From: Sclerotinia nivalis
Taxonomy: Eukaryota > Ascomycota > Leotiomycetes > Helotiales > Sclerotiniaceae
Direction of reading: 5' to 3'
Length of the DNA: 64,000 nucleotides
Assembly: GCA_029531795.1 (NCBI GenBank)
Contig: JAPEIS010000005.1
Coordinates: 2,788,001 to 2,852,000 of the forward strand
The notes below the pieces were generated by a model. The model saw nothing but the letters and a program-made list of their open reading frames with translations. It had not been told where the DNA came from and ran no database searches. Positions 46,750-58,166 of this stretch are shown one piece after another. Each line of letters starts with the position of its first letter. The stretch's first letter is position 1. Both the position numbers and the translations under genes were made by a program.

Positions 46750-49321
46750 TGAGTCGGAAAAGTGGAGAAGAGTGATTTGTTTTCTTTTTATTCTTCATTT
46801 TAAATTGTTTGCTTTTTCTGCGGTTATACAAAATGGGATTGGTAGTGGGCAATGGAGTTTCCTTTTCTTTCTCGTTTTATTGGCGTGCGTTGTATATTCT
46901 ATGGCTAGCGATAGGCGATAGCGATGGGTTTAATGACCGCAAAAGGTTGGGCAATTGGGATATGCGGGATACACATGGTTCGCAGATGCCATGGCGATGG
47001 CAGGAGTACTGCAGTCTGGAGTTTCTTTATGAGGTTGTCATATTAACAAATCTGGTTTGGTACATCTATATCCGAAGTTTCCTATTCGTGCGCCGGAATT
47101 CTATAGATAGATATCACCCTATTCCTTTTCCATGTTATCGCATAGTATACGAGGCTCCTTTTTTTTAGTTTACAATAGTCCGCTGCAATATCAAATGGAA
47201 TCGGTTCACATCAGCAGATTGAAGAGGTCTCAACTGTCGTGTAGCAATGCCATCTACTGGAATCTAGACATCAGTCGCACTGCATGTCCCACCGCTCTTC
47301 CCATACCCGTAAGTCTGACAAACACAACATAACATATGCATGCAAAACCTTTTCCACAAATCCGTGCCTTGACGATCTCTCCTAGCCCCCACTCACCTCC
47401 ATCTTTACCTTCCTCCGTACATCTGTACGCACTACACCAGTTCCCTTCAACCCTCAAGTTTCAACTCCTATCACAGCAAAATTGATCCACCATCCCCAAA
47501 AGGAGTTCGGTCCCATTAATATGCTGTCTCTCCTTATCCTCCACTTTTTAAGATTCTCTCCCATACCCAACCAACCAACCAACCAACCAACCGACTCACC
47601 AATAACTAACTTCAAAATGCAACTCTATTCCTCCATTTATCCACCCCACTATCATATGCATGCATGCATATGCAACCCTCATCTGATACCTACCCCCCCC
47701 CCCCCCCCCCCCAAAAATCCATGCCCAAGCTCTCCCCAACCTTCAAAGGCACCGGAATCCACGTCATCCACCGCCAACCCTTCCCAAACCAAAAATCATC
47801 GATTCTCGGATGCACTTTCCGAAACTTATCATTTTTGAGGCTTTTATTCGATTTCGATTTATTCGATTGATTTTATTCAATGAATGGCTTTGGCTTCTAT
47901 CTATTTCCAAAGGTTCTTAATCTTACAAAGAGTTATCTTTAATCTTACAAAGAGTTATCTAAGAAAGCTATGGTAATTAATAATGTGACATGATAGAAGC
48001 ATCGAGAGATAAGGTTTCCGAAGAATATTAAGGAATATGATTAGATTCATTCGAGTTGGGAAGCTGGGAAGCTGGGAAGCTGGGAACGTGATTGGAGGAA
48101 TTGTTGGAGAGAAGAGATGAAGGGGTGGAGCTCGAGCGGATAACCGAGACACGCAAGGATTAGTGATGGGTTATGTGGAGCGGATGGAGGGTTTGGTGGC
48201 GCGGGCTGGTTACACAGCGTTAAGATAGGTGTTTTTTAAACGGGGTTTGTTTAAGGTTTTGGGTGTTGGGACTCGGGAGATAGAGGTTGGGTTTATGGAG
48301 ATTGTACGGACATAGATTCGAAAGGAAAGGAAAGGGAAGCAGAGAATTTTGAGGAGGTAGTTGGGAAATTTTGGAAGGTTTCTTCGGTTTTTGATTGTTT
48401 GGCTTAGCAATCAACGGTTAATAGTATGAGTAGATCTGCTAATAATCGGGCAGTGCTCAATTAAGGTGATGCTTGTTATTCGATTTCGCCATCTGGCAGC
48501 ATTTGCATTCTACGGAGCACCCTTTTCTTTCGATCCGACGAGGTTGTTAATATATTTCACACAACTCCTTGTACGCTCAAGTCGAGGCCCATGATCTAGA
48601 CTCATGGTCTAGATGAAGAACCTTTGAATGAATTGTCTTGGGAAACCTTCAGAGAAGCTGCCTCGAGCTCATGAGTGTCGCGTGTCTTTTCATTTTGAGC
48701 GCCATGACTGCACGTGGGCGACGGTCTGTTCCACAATTCATTTCTTCGCATTGACGGACAGACTCAATCTAGGCATTGCATTCCTCAAATTTTCGTAGGT
48801 TTCAATAGCTTTCTAACTTTTGATACGCACTACCTGTCTGGCGTGATTAGCTCAATCCGCGGAGCGAAAGCATTGTGTTTTATAACATAGAAGTGAGCGG
48901 AGCTGAGAAGCAACGGATAGATGTATATGAGTATTTAGATAAAAGCCGAAACTTTGATTTTGAGCTCGAACATTCCTTTTTAACTCAGTCATAAAAGTGG
49001 CTGGAAAGCTGAAGGCACAGCAAAAAAGCCTACAAACAAACGCGATGTCTCTTCGACATGGCAGGCCGTACGATTTAGCTTTATTTTCATCTCATATCTG
49101 TTCAGACTTCCTCCTCTATTTGCTTTTGCCGCGTCCCGCTGCTTAGGTATAGCTCATAGCTCCTCTACCAGAGCAGCAAGCTATTCTAGGCATGGATAAT
49201 ATGGCAAGGCGAGAGTACGTGATATCCGTGTACAGGTAGAGGCATTTCCTTGACATTTGCACCATCTTTGTCCTCTCACCTGAAAGTTTGCTCTTCTCGG
49301 AATATGTTGCCGCCTGGGCAG
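46750..49321. other. Intergenic, simple repeats
   Basis: No supportable gene. Includes an AACC tetranucleotide run (47568-47591), a 20-bp palindrome next to a 20-nt C homopolymer (47653-47712), and a GGGAAGCT triplet repeat (about 48058-48084). Confidence 0.5.
47653..47712. repeat. 20-bp palindrome followed by C20 homopolymer
   Basis: CATATGCATGCATGCATATG (47653-47672) is a perfect palindrome; 20 bp later a run of 20 C residues (47693-47712) begins. Non-coding by context. The exact C count could be a sequencing artefact. Confidence 0.85.
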
Positions 49322-49662
49322 ATGGGCTGCTGCTTTCCATTCTTGTTGGTAATTTTGCACACAGGGTCTGAAGAGTATAGGAAACCTTGGAGAAGTTTCG
49401 ACGATACTGACCCAAATTGCTCCTACAACATTGCCTTGGAGTCGGAAAGATTCCTGGAGACGTTACGGCTGCATTTTGTCGCAGAGATATCTTCACAGAG
49501 GAATGTGCTGTGGATAGTTACTGGCATGCTGAATGTATTACCCGCGGCACGTTTGGATATTCAGGGTATAGGAGAGGAGCTGTTGTGGGGGACTTGGTAA
49601 GTCTTTGTGGTTTTGCTCGGTTTTTTATACTTGAGATGTAGGTGAGGAATGTCTCGGAGTAG
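49322..49662 (+). pseudogene. Possible Cys-containing gene with a frame break
   Basis: From the ATG at 49322 a frame starts hydrophobically (MGCCFPFLLVILHTG) and reads on to PNCSYNIALE near 49440. The neighbouring frame then takes over with FCRRDIFTEECAVDSYWHAE and RGTFGYSGYRRGAVVGDL. It ends at a strong donor (TTG/GTAAGT, 49597) whose 45-nt intron (to 49641) joins in phase to VRNVSE and a stop. The frame change between the two parts is not explained by a good intron, so this is either a frameshifted gene or a wrong exon model. No family recognised. Confidence 0.28.
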
Positions 49663-49981
49663 TCTCCAGATAAGATGGTCAGACAGTCTACATTAGTATG
49701 TATTGATTTTGAGGGCCTCTTTGAATCGACAACAGTACGTAACGGGAACGCGAAATCACTTGTCTGTATGCAGCTTTTTTTTCTCTTTCCCCAGGAGGGT
49801 ATCATTCTCTGACAGAATATCGATATACACATTTCACTAGTAGTCAGTTCAAAATGATCTGAAGACCTCAGTGGATCATTCATTGCCCTTATATTTGAAG
49901 TTTTGAAAGATGGTTGACGTTATATTCTCTTTATTAAAATTTTCCCCCATAGTATCAATCCATGCCTCTCCATAAATAAAT

Positions 49982-50973
49982 CTACAAACTAGGTCCAGCG
50001 CATGTAGGGCTATTTGCATGAACATGAAAATTGCACAGGATTCTCCTGCTAGGCATCACCCTCGTCCATTGGCCATTTATCTGCTTCATCAAAACTTGTA
50101 CCAACTCATGCTGCCAAGTTGCCGGTAGACAATTCCATCCCTGTGGACTTGAAAGAGCTTCCTGCAGCTGCTTGGGGTGGCCGAGAAAATAGCTGAAGAA
50201 TAACTCCTGCATAACTTTCCTCGTTTTCCTAGTAGCCAGGTCGCAGAGTTTATAGACTGACCGGTGACCCATCAGCGGATTCCGACGTAGGTCCGCGTAC
50301 CAAAATATGACCTGATCCATTGCCATGTTTTGGAGAGTTTCGGACCCAAATAAATCGCTCATGTCGATCAATAATTCATATTGCTGTACGTTGGCCGACT
50401 TATGTATGACGATGGGCGTGAGTTTTCCGGTTGCTACATATCCCTCGAATAGCGTAAGGGCACCCTCGGCTTCTGGATTGAGGAATACTTGATATCCTTT
50501 CATGGTTGTGTCCAGGCCAAGATGAACATGACAAGGAGTCAACACACCTGGAATTAAGTAGGTGATGCTAAGATCGTGAAATTTGCGACAGTTGTATCTT
50601 AGCAATTTGCGTTGGCTGAATCTAAAGAAACGAGTGCTATTGCAAAGCTTTACTATGAAATCATCGGTAAAGGGAGGGCTACGAGAATGTTAGTATACTG
50701 ACTCAAGAAGAACCACAACACAAGTGGACTTTGATGGGGAGTTTACAAGACTGTGGACCTGGGAGTTGGTTCAGGAACAGAATCTCGAGCGGAAGAGCCT
50801 GGAATGACGGTTGGTACAGGAACTACTAATGAATTCTGAGAAGAAGGTGAAGCTTGAGAGGGTTCTCTTCTCTCGGTATATGGAGGTGGTGGCTGATGTG
50901 GACTCTTCGGAATTCCAATGGCTGCTCGCAACTTTCCTGTGAAAGATACTTTTTTCTCTTGATTTGAAGACAT
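49982..50973 (-). CDS. BTB/POZ-like protein, 2 exons, 307 aa
   Basis: Exon 1 is 50973-50747 and exon 2 is 50678-49982; the 68-nt intron (GTAAAC...TACTAACATTCTCGTAG) is in phase. The first 75 residues are Pro/Ser-rich (MSSNQEKKVSFTGKL...). Exon 2 opens with PFTDDFIVKLCNSTRFFRFS, like the DF-V-V strands of a BTB domain. It continues with LFEGYVATGKLTPI and ELLIDMSDLFGSETLQNMAM, the usual late BTB helices (a Y-x-x-x-G-x-L turn, then an axis of small helices). The H-x3-L and S-x-F motifs are poorly kept, so this is a divergent member. Many filamentous fungi carry large families of such short BTB proteins of unknown role. An upstream frame starting at 51004 is open but in a different phase. Confidence 0.6.
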
Positions 50974-52340
50974 TTCTTTCTCTTGACTTGACGACAACTG
51001 CCATCTATGCGGATGCGAGCCACTTGCTGTTTACCTCCAACATAAAGTTCGTTGTTTCGCCAGAATATTAGTATATAGACCGGCCACATGCATCGCAACA
51101 TTCACAATCATAATAACGACAGATTCTGCCACGGCATCAACCTCCAAAATACCAATATCTCAACATTCAATCCATAATCGAGAATTCATCCCCCACATCA
51201 ACTCAAGTTTGCGAGTCCGGAATTCTTGAACGGTCTCGAAGGCTAGCAGCTGTATAAGCTTTTTAGTTCGAGATCTTTGGACACGTGTATGTACTAAATG
51301 CGATAGTAGGAGCCGGACTTGAGACGAACGCTCTTAGGGTCTTATGCAGCCTTATATGACGACATAGTATGTTCTTTGCTTTCGCCGCATTTTTTGATGG
51401 GTGTAATGAATGGATGATCGCGGATCTAAATTAGTTGTAAAATCTTTATCCTGCAACTGTAAAAGAGCAAAAGTTTTACATATTAAAAACTACGAGACGT
51501 TTTAGAAGTATTGAGGGGATTGTGGGGGTATTTGAAAGATAATATTTTATTTGCTGAGGATTTGAAAAGTGTAGAATTTACAGGTATAGGTGTAAAGGAT
51601 ACAAGCTGTGAATTTCCGGTGATGTGTGTTTTTGGTTGATCTATTTCTAAGATGATATGATGGGGAGTTGAGGGGCTGGAAGTATACTTTGTTATTAGTT
51701 ACTCACTAGGAAATTAGCTTGGTTGGGGGCATATCTAGTGTAGCGGGGTAATGGACATAATTACCGAGCGATCGGCTTGGTATTCAGTGTATAACATCAG
51801 TAGATACTCCAAGGAAGACTTGAGAGATAGATAGTATATTGAGGGAACTATCAAGGGGGTAGAAGAGCCTAAATTAATGTTATGGAGAGCAAATATCGGA
51901 TAATTGAACATTTTATATCGATGAATACATGGGGATCTTTCTTGTTCTGCATTGTAGAATATCTAGACCACGCAACTCGAAGTCTATCTGAAGAATTCTA
52001 TGCCATTGCCTGCCATGCGCTCGACTAGCAGATCTTACTACCATTTTAATACTTGAAATATTGGGTGCATGAAAACCACCCATAAATGAATCCAAAAATG
52101 GAATGAACGGCGAACACAGATGTTAACAAATAGTCTTCCCAAAATACACAACCACGCGATAAATCGCCGCCAATGGTGTAGCATCATGCATATGTAACTC
52201 TTCCATGATAATCAATCTAGCTTTATTCCCAATTCTAAAATTCCCCCTTAACTTCCAATCCTAGTATTTAAACCCCATTCCCATTTAAAGTTCCTCCAGC
52301 TTCAACATCAAACTCAGTTGTGTTTTTCAACTCAAAACTT
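50974..52340. other. Intergenic, no gene seen
   Basis: AT-rich with no protein-like frame over about 1.4 kb. Short frames are shadows or chance. Confidence 0.5.
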
Positions 52341-52574
52341 TCAAAGAGATTTCTCACAGCCACTACATTCGTTCTCGTATTCCCTCTTCCAATAATTCTT
52401 TATACCGTATGCCCTTCCTAAGGCGTCGTTAAATTGGTTACAAAATACCATGTCTGAATTTTGGAATTTAGCATTGAGTGTAAGACGTGCTGTGGAGCCA
52501 TCGTACACACCCGGACAAACGATAATTTCTTCCTCCTTGGCTAGGAGAGCTCGAAGCTTGGCGGTGGCAGTCAT
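52341..52574 (-). pseudogene. Fragment of an isocitrate lyase/PEP mutase-family gene
   Basis: From the ATG at 52574 the first 33 codons (MTATAKLRALLAKEEEIIVC, then PGVYDGSTARLTLNA) look like the N-terminus of the isocitrate lyase/PEP mutase superfamily. Known members include oxaloacetate acetylhydrolase and carboxyvinyl-carboxyphosphonate phosphorylmutase; the PGVYDG(F)SAR segment opens the TIM barrel. After that the similarity stops: the expected glycine-rich continuation with catalytic Asp/Lys motifs is absent. The frame runs on with unrelated residues (FQNSDMVFCNQF) to a stop at codon 78. The family is usually 270-340 residues, so this is a truncated leftover. Upstream and downstream DNA shows no more of it. 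Confidence 0.6.
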
Positions 52575-53046
52575 AACGAATTGAACTTGATTTATGCTAC
52601 GAATCACACTTTGAAGAAATTAGGATGTGTATTCTTCTACAAGTACAAAAACATAATGACCCGTATCACGGTTGATCACTTGTTACTGACATTACCCGCG
52701 AAGACGGCGGTGGTCTGATGCGTGGGGCGCGTCAGGAAAAGGGGAAAATATAAAAGCCGAATATAAAATTGGGTGTTCGGATTTAGGACGACAACCCAAA
52801 TCACAAGATTCGTAATCAAGTATCCACTTGGAGAATACGTCAAATGTTTGGTGGGGAGGCTCGATTATCATAAAATCATTCAGCACGTAAGCTGCTCTAG
52901 CTATGTGTGACACCCGTCATAAAAGAACTCCACCGATGTGTATCCCACTGAGAATTCTGATAACCGCCCAAAAGCTCATATACTCCATTCATATCTTCAA
53001 ATAACCATATTGCTCGAAAAGGTGATCATTGAACAGTTGCGTCATC
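52575..53046. other. Short intergenic gap
   Basis: No gene seen between the mutase fragment and the 3' end of WSS1. Confidence 0.6.
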
Positions 53047-54391
53047 TCAAGAACTTTCTTTCATTTTCCCACAGGTAGAGCAAGTCCACCATTGATTTTC
53101 CATTTTAGTACTGCACCATCGACAAGTCCACATTTGTGGTTGTGGTGGAGCAGGCTTTGCAGCGGCTTTCCTCTCGACATTCCGACTAACCTGCTTCGTG
53201 ATACTTTCTGGCCTCCCGCTAGTGCAGGCATCACAGCACAAAAAGTCGATTGGATTGTGAAGTGTACATATAGGGCACGTCCATCCTGTCAAAACAGGCG
53301 CCGAGTATACTGGCCCTTGTGCAGGCTCGTTTTCAGGGCCCTTTGGCTTTGCGGACGGGTTTGACTCGTTCGAACTTTCGAAGACCAGGCGGCTGACATG
53401 GCCCAAAGGTTGTCTAGGTATTCCAAATCCAACCGAGGTCAAACTCGAAGTTGAGGGCTGTTTAGGTTGCTCAGACGAAGATCTAGACTTTCCATCCGAT
53501 GCGCGTCCCCCGACATTATCACCGCCATTTCCTGCTGGATTCTGGGCGGAAGGAGGAACGTAAAGATCCCCATACTCCTTTTTTTGATCTTCTTGAACAA
53601 GCTCCCACATGGCTTGAGCAATGGCTGCCTCATTAGCCGCATCTTCCTCGGCTAGAGTTTTGAATCCATTATTTGTAGCTTCATCGGCCAAATCTCGAAT
53701 CTCGATTGGATTCATCCTACTCTCTCCACAACCTTTGAGGACTTTGTTTCGACGTTCGATCGCATCAACGATAACTTTTCGAATATCGGTGCCGTATGGT
53801 ACTGACCGACCTCCTAGTTTCTGATCGGACCCTACCAAAGATTTCTGTCTTTTCTCCGCGGCTATGCGAGCAAGACGTCTAGCTTCGTGTCGTGGTACTC
53901 CTCGTCCACCCAAGCTTCTCCCTTCTGACAAGAAACCCTCTCCAGTATACCCCTTATTTGTCAAACCTTCATGTTCCTTCCGGAGTTGATCCCATAGAGC
54001 ATGAAATTGCTGATTGTGAGGTCCGATTTCGTTGTGGCATAATTCGTGAAGCATTGTATCGACCACCTCTTCCATTGGCAGAAATTGATTCTGATCTCCC
54101 GGATATCTCAATCGCAGGCATATTTTTTGTCCATTGTTTACGTTAAGACCTAGTCCTGAAAGTTAGATATAACCGATATGGATTTTAAGAGCGAATTGGA
54201 ATACCTAGTAGATTTTGTTGATCTGGGTAGAATTCAGTCAAAGTGCCTACACGCCAATGACGTGCTCTCATGATAGGTTTGACCACAGACGCAATTTTTT
54301 TAAGAGAATGAAGAGCTTCAGCTTCTCGTCTTTTCCCCTTTAAGTGTGAGTATGACGATATAAGTGCATCGTGTTCGGTATTAGCAGACAT
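53047..54391 (-). CDS. WSS1: Wss1-type WLM metalloprotease, 2 exons, 431 aa
   Basis: Exon 1 is 54391-54205 and exon 2 is 54155-53047; the 49-nt intron (GTATTC...CTAACTTTCAG) joins in phase within LLG/LGLNVN. The start is the ATG giving MSANTEHDALIS. The WLM domain fills residues about 5-160: HWRVGTLTEFYP, NVNNGQKICLRLR and the zinc site HELCHNEIGPHNQQFH (H99, E100, H103, H109). Wss1 proteins cleave DNA-protein crosslinks with SUMO and Cdc48, like metazoan SPRTN. Residues 155-165, RRLARIAAEKR, match the VCP-interacting motif R-x5-AA-x2-R. The tail holds two RanBP2-type zinc fingers, each W-x-C-x2-C...C-x2-C (WTCPICTLHNPIDFLCCDAC near residue 350 and WTCRWCSTKMENQWWTCSTC at the end), which bind ubiquitin or RNA in other proteins. 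It is divergent from the DUF1776 gene. Confidence 0.94.
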
Positions 54392-54851
54392 TTTCAAGTA
54401 TTAGATAGCAAAAAAAGGATGAAGTTGAAATATCCCGATCGTGGGTTCAGAATATGGTATTGATCTGCTCAGAACTGTTCCGAGATTGCTAGAGGAATGT
54501 TTTATCGTTGTACAGACCCAAACGAATGGGTCTATGGATTAGTAGAAGGTCAACCTTTTAATAATGTGATGGAAAGTCTTTTGCCATACCATGAGTTGTA
54601 ATCAAGGAGGCAAATACAAGGCTGACGCGCCAACGTACTTGTCCACATTGAATTTTAATGCAAGCACTTAACATAAGCGGCCGCTGTCTAGGTTTTATTT
54701 GGCGATAAGATAAGGCAAACGAGGCTGGAGATTGATGGAATCGACCGAGCTTCCTTCCCCACACTTCAAGCAAGTTTCCGTACTAGGTAGATATCAAACA
54801 TCAACAAGACCCTTTAAGTAAGTCTCACATTTTATCAGAAAACTATTCAAA
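54392..54851. promoter_or_regulatory. Bidirectional promoter between WSS1 and the DUF1776 gene
   Basis: The 460-bp gap between divergent start codons holds both promoters; it contains no protein-like frame. Confidence 0.5.
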
Positions 54852-56460
54852 ATGTCTGCGGACGATCAAGTATTCTTGGATATCGTATGTATTCTGTCTA
54901 CTCAAAGCTCTATAGCATCTACTGATAATCATACGTTGGTAGCTGTCCTCCGTACCGAACGATATCAAGAAGTATAGCAACGATGTTGCAGATTATATTG
55001 AAAGACATATTGAAAAAGTAGCTGCGTCAATAAGAGTATCTCTTGCCTCTGCAGAATGGATTCCTCCATCTGCGCGTCCCCAACCTCCGCCGCCAATTCG
55101 AACTCTCGCGGCATCTCAATCAGTATATACCCGGATTGAACAATGGGTATCAAAGAACAAGCTTCTTACTGGAGCTATTGTGATAGTGGTCGGTGGAGTA
55201 ACGTACCATGTTATCAGGAAGAGGTCAAACTACCGTAAGAAGCGGAGAGCCAAGCGGGCCGCGACTGGCGCTAGACAAGAAGTTGTGGTGGTTGCAGGAT
55301 CTCCGTCAGAACCAATAACTAGGTCAATTTCCTTAGATTTGGAGCGCAGGGGCTTCATTGTTTATGTCGTATGCAATACCATAGAGGATGAAGTTCTGGT
55401 GCAGAATGAATCTAGGCAGGATATCAAGCCTCTGATGATTGACATTGTTGATGTGAGTTTGGAACAATAGTCACCCGAGATATGTAAACTAATATCGTTG
55501 TAGCCGTTAAGTGCTTCCGCCGCAATCGATAGATTCGCAGCACATCTACGAGCACCACATTCTCCTTTTCAAGGTGGCAAAACCCATCATTTAATTTTCC
55601 GATCTCTTATTCTCATCCCTTCACTTACTTATCCGTCTTCACCAATCGCCACCCTATCCGCATCAACACTATCGGACCTCCTCAATACTCGTCTGTTGAA
55701 TCCCATCCTTACCCTTCAAAACTTTCTTCCCCTTCTCACGCAGCTACCATTTCATGGCTCCCACAGCAGCGCCAATGTTCCAAAGCCTTCCATTCTCGTC
55801 CTAACCCCCAACATCATACCCTCCCTGTCCCCCGCATTTCACGCACCCGAGTCATCCACCACATCTTTTCTCAAGACCTTCACTCAAATTCTCACATCTG
55901 AGCTTTCTCCGCTCTCCATCCCCGTGATCAATCTAAAACTTGGAACTTTCGATTTCTCCTTCTTTGGACCCAAGAATCAACTTCAATCGTACCGGGGCCG
56001 CTCTCCTCCCGCCAACTCAGATTGGGACCCAACATCCCGACACGTATATTCACGGAATTATGCCGCCATCAATTGTTCAAACGTGGGAGTAGCAATGGGA
56101 TGTGGATCACTTGGTGGAGGCCATGGGAAAGGAAGCAGTCTCCGAGAACTAAACAACGCAGTCTTCGACGCTATGGAAAGGAAAAAAGGCGGCATCATCA
56201 GAGTGGGCATGGGAAGTAACGTATATGGATTTATTGGAGCATGGGTACCTCGCGGATTGGTAGCGTGGATGATGGGAGTTAGAAAGTTCAAAGCGGAAAG
56301 CGAAGAAGATGATTCTCATGCGAGTGTCCCCGGAACTTCAAGTTCAAGTACGTCTAGTTCCGAGGGTAAAGCTTTCACGCCCGAGAGTAGTGAGACGAGT
56401 GGGGGACCTGGGTTAGCGGGAAGTGAATATATTTCGGTTAATGATTTGGACGGGAATTAG
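54852..56460 (+). CDS. DUF1776 (Ysc83-like) mitochondrial SDR-fold protein, 3 exons, 499 aa
   Basis: Exons are 54852-54884, 54943-55452 and 55504-56460; introns of 58 and 51 nt fall at phase 0. N-terminus MSADDQVFLDI. A single membrane segment at about residues 88-105 (LLTGAIVIVVGGVTYHVI) is followed at once by a very basic stretch (RKRSNYRKKRRAKRAATGAR). A Rossmann-like region comes next: EVVVVAGSPSEPITRSISLD, RRGFIVYVVCN, and later SILVLTPNIIPSLSP and PVINLKLGTFDFSFFG. This is the layout of fungal DUF1776 proteins (Pfam PF08643), whose yeast member Ysc83 is mitochondrial; they resemble short-chain dehydrogenases, but no activity is established. The expected Gly-rich nucleotide loop is weak (AGSPSEP), so cofactor binding is uncertain. 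The C-terminus is Ser-rich. Confidence 0.85.
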
Positions 56461-57332
56461 GACGTTCTTGGAATGATATATAGGGTGTGGATTGTCTTTT
56501 GACTTTTGGTACAATACGTTTGGTTATCGAATATGGCGTTTCGGGAAATTTGGATAAGGGCAGGCGCAGGAATGCATGGGAGGTATCTCAGCTCATGAAT
56601 ATAGTCAAGCTATGCGTAGTTATTACAACAATGATATCAATTTGAACTCATCTTTCATATGACTAGAGATTTAGAAAGAGCATCACAGAGATCCATGCTT
56701 GGCCGTGACTACTTTGGAAATAGTTTGCGTTGCACTATTGATATACCCGAATCTGATGCGAGCTGGGCCTGAAACTGCGAAACAAATATCGCCATGTTCT
56801 ACGCCATATTCCAGGCCTGCGCCGTTCTTGTGCCTGGTGGCGTTACCGTGTTCCAGACCCATGGTAATTTAATGGCTAAAAGAATTTATCCCAACGTAGT
56901 ATCGCAAATGATGGGAAAGGAACTGAATCAACAACATGATGCCACCAACAGTTTTCCGCGTATTTGTTTAGACTCATCTCACCCCATTGGTCTACACCCT
57001 TGTCAAAAGGTGGCTGGAATATGTCCAAGTTCTAGGTCTTGTCTCAGCCTTGTTGTGATGAAGGCAGCTTGCTTGCATAATTTGCGGGACGGGGCTTGCC
57101 TCGCATGATAGACCCGTTTTCTTTAAGGGTTCTGTTAATATCGGTGTGACAGCCAGGATGGCGTGACTTCAATGGTGCGTGAAGTGAAGGTGAAGGAACT
57201 TGTGGAACCCACAGTTTGCACTTTAACAATATTGCGTCCTGGTGGAAGGTAGTCCGTATTCCCGCATGTGTACTCCATGATCAGGGTTCCCCTCATCAAA
57301 TGCATAAGATTTTGAATATTGGTTTCGCATCC
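56461..57332. other. Convergent intergenic spacer with one weak ORF
   Basis: Between the 3' ends of the DUF1776 gene and YTH1. An ATG frame of 104 codons (56794-57108, plus) starts with a hydrophobic stretch (MFYAIFQACAVLVPGGVTVF) and contains several Cys. It resembles nothing I know and may be chance or 3' UTR. Confidence 0.5.
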
Positions 57333-58166
57333 TTAATGTCCGCGTCCTCGTTGGCCTCTTTCCCCTCCACCGCCCCTTCCACGAAAGCTAAAACCACCTC
57401 TCCATCTCTGTCTCGGCCGCCCTTCTGGGAATCCTCTTTCCCTATCCGCTTCTCTCTCAGCGTTCTCCCTAATTCTCGCTTGTTCTTCGGCAACCTCTTC
57501 CGGGTCTCTCTCAACCTTGATAGTTGGCTTGGGTAAGTCAGAAGGCCATCTGGGATGTGCCTTTTTACATTTTGGTCCATCGGGACAAAATCCTGCTAGG
57601 TAGAATTCGCAGATAGCCTTGCGAATGTGCTTTTTAGAGCACCTGGGACCAAGTGGGCAAAACCCTTTATCGTAATGGGGACAGTTTCCAACCTTAGAGG
57701 CAGGGTCAACATGTAAATATAGACACTCATCTGGACTGGTTAGTGGAGCTCTTAAAGCATCAGACGGGTTTGTAAACGTACCTCCATTAGAGCAATACCC
57801 GTTCTTCACAAAAAAGTTACATTCTGGCATCTTCCTCAAGTTGAACTCGTGAAGAAACTCGCAGGTTTCACCCTTCTTACAAAGGCCCCTCAGCCAATGT
57901 TTGCATACCATGTTGTTGAAGTTCCATGTATTATTGGGATTGGTAGCATGCTTTTCAGGGCAATTGGTACCGAGAGGGCAGTGTCCTTGAAGATATGCTT
58001 TACACGTAGGCCGATCCGGAGAAATACCCATGCGAAAGTTATTAAACAAAAAAGGTGTGAATGAAAACTTGTACTCTGGAGCTTTATGTTCTAGAATCTG
58101 CTGGGCTGCTGAAGCTGAAGCCTGTGCTGCGAAAGCACTGGGTTTCTGTTGTAGTAATTCAGCCAT
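57333..58166 (-). CDS. YTH1: Yth1/CPSF30 mRNA 3'-end processing protein, 2 exons, 260 aa
   Basis: Exon 1 is 58166-57782 and exon 2 is 57730-57333. The 51-nt intron (GTACGTTT...CACTAACCAGTCCAG, 57781-57731) has no in-frame stop and is a multiple of three, so the unspliced frame also reads through. Splicing restores YCSNGDECLYLH inside zinc finger 3. Five CCCH fingers follow one another: CKAYLQGHCPLGTNCPEKH, CKHWLRGLCKKGETCEFLH, CNFFVKNGYCSNGDECLYLH, CPHYDKGFCPLGPRCSKKH and CEFYLAGFCPDGPKCKKAH. This is the cleavage-and-polyadenylation-factor subunit that recognises the AAUAAA-type signal. The C-terminal extension is acidic, then RGG-rich (FRGRGGGGERGQRGRGH), longer than the yeast protein (208 aa). 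Confidence 0.95.
   Translation of the reverse strand: MAELLQQKPSAFAAQASASAAQQILEHKAPEYKFSFTPFLFNNFRMGISPDRPTCKAYLQGHCPLGTNCPEKHATNPNNTWNFNNMVCKHWLRGLCKKGETCEFLHEFNLRKMPECNFFVKNGYCSNGGTFTNPSDALRAPLTSPDECLYLHVDPASKVGNCPHYDKGFCPLGPRCSKKHIRKAICEFYLAGFCPDGPKCKKAHPRWPSDLPKPTIKVERDPEEVAEEQARIRENAEREADRERGFPEGRPRQRWRGGFSFRGRGGGGERGQRGRGH

Noticed and set aside
48841..48920. tRNA-like stretch (GATTAGCTCAATCCGCGGAGC resembles a D arm)
   Set aside because: There is no matching T arm with GTTCGA and no acceptor stem closing it, so it is not a tRNA gene.
50771..51004. ATG frame overlapping exon 1 of the BTB-like gene in another phase
   Set aside because: It cannot join exon 2 in phase; the frame from 50973 does.
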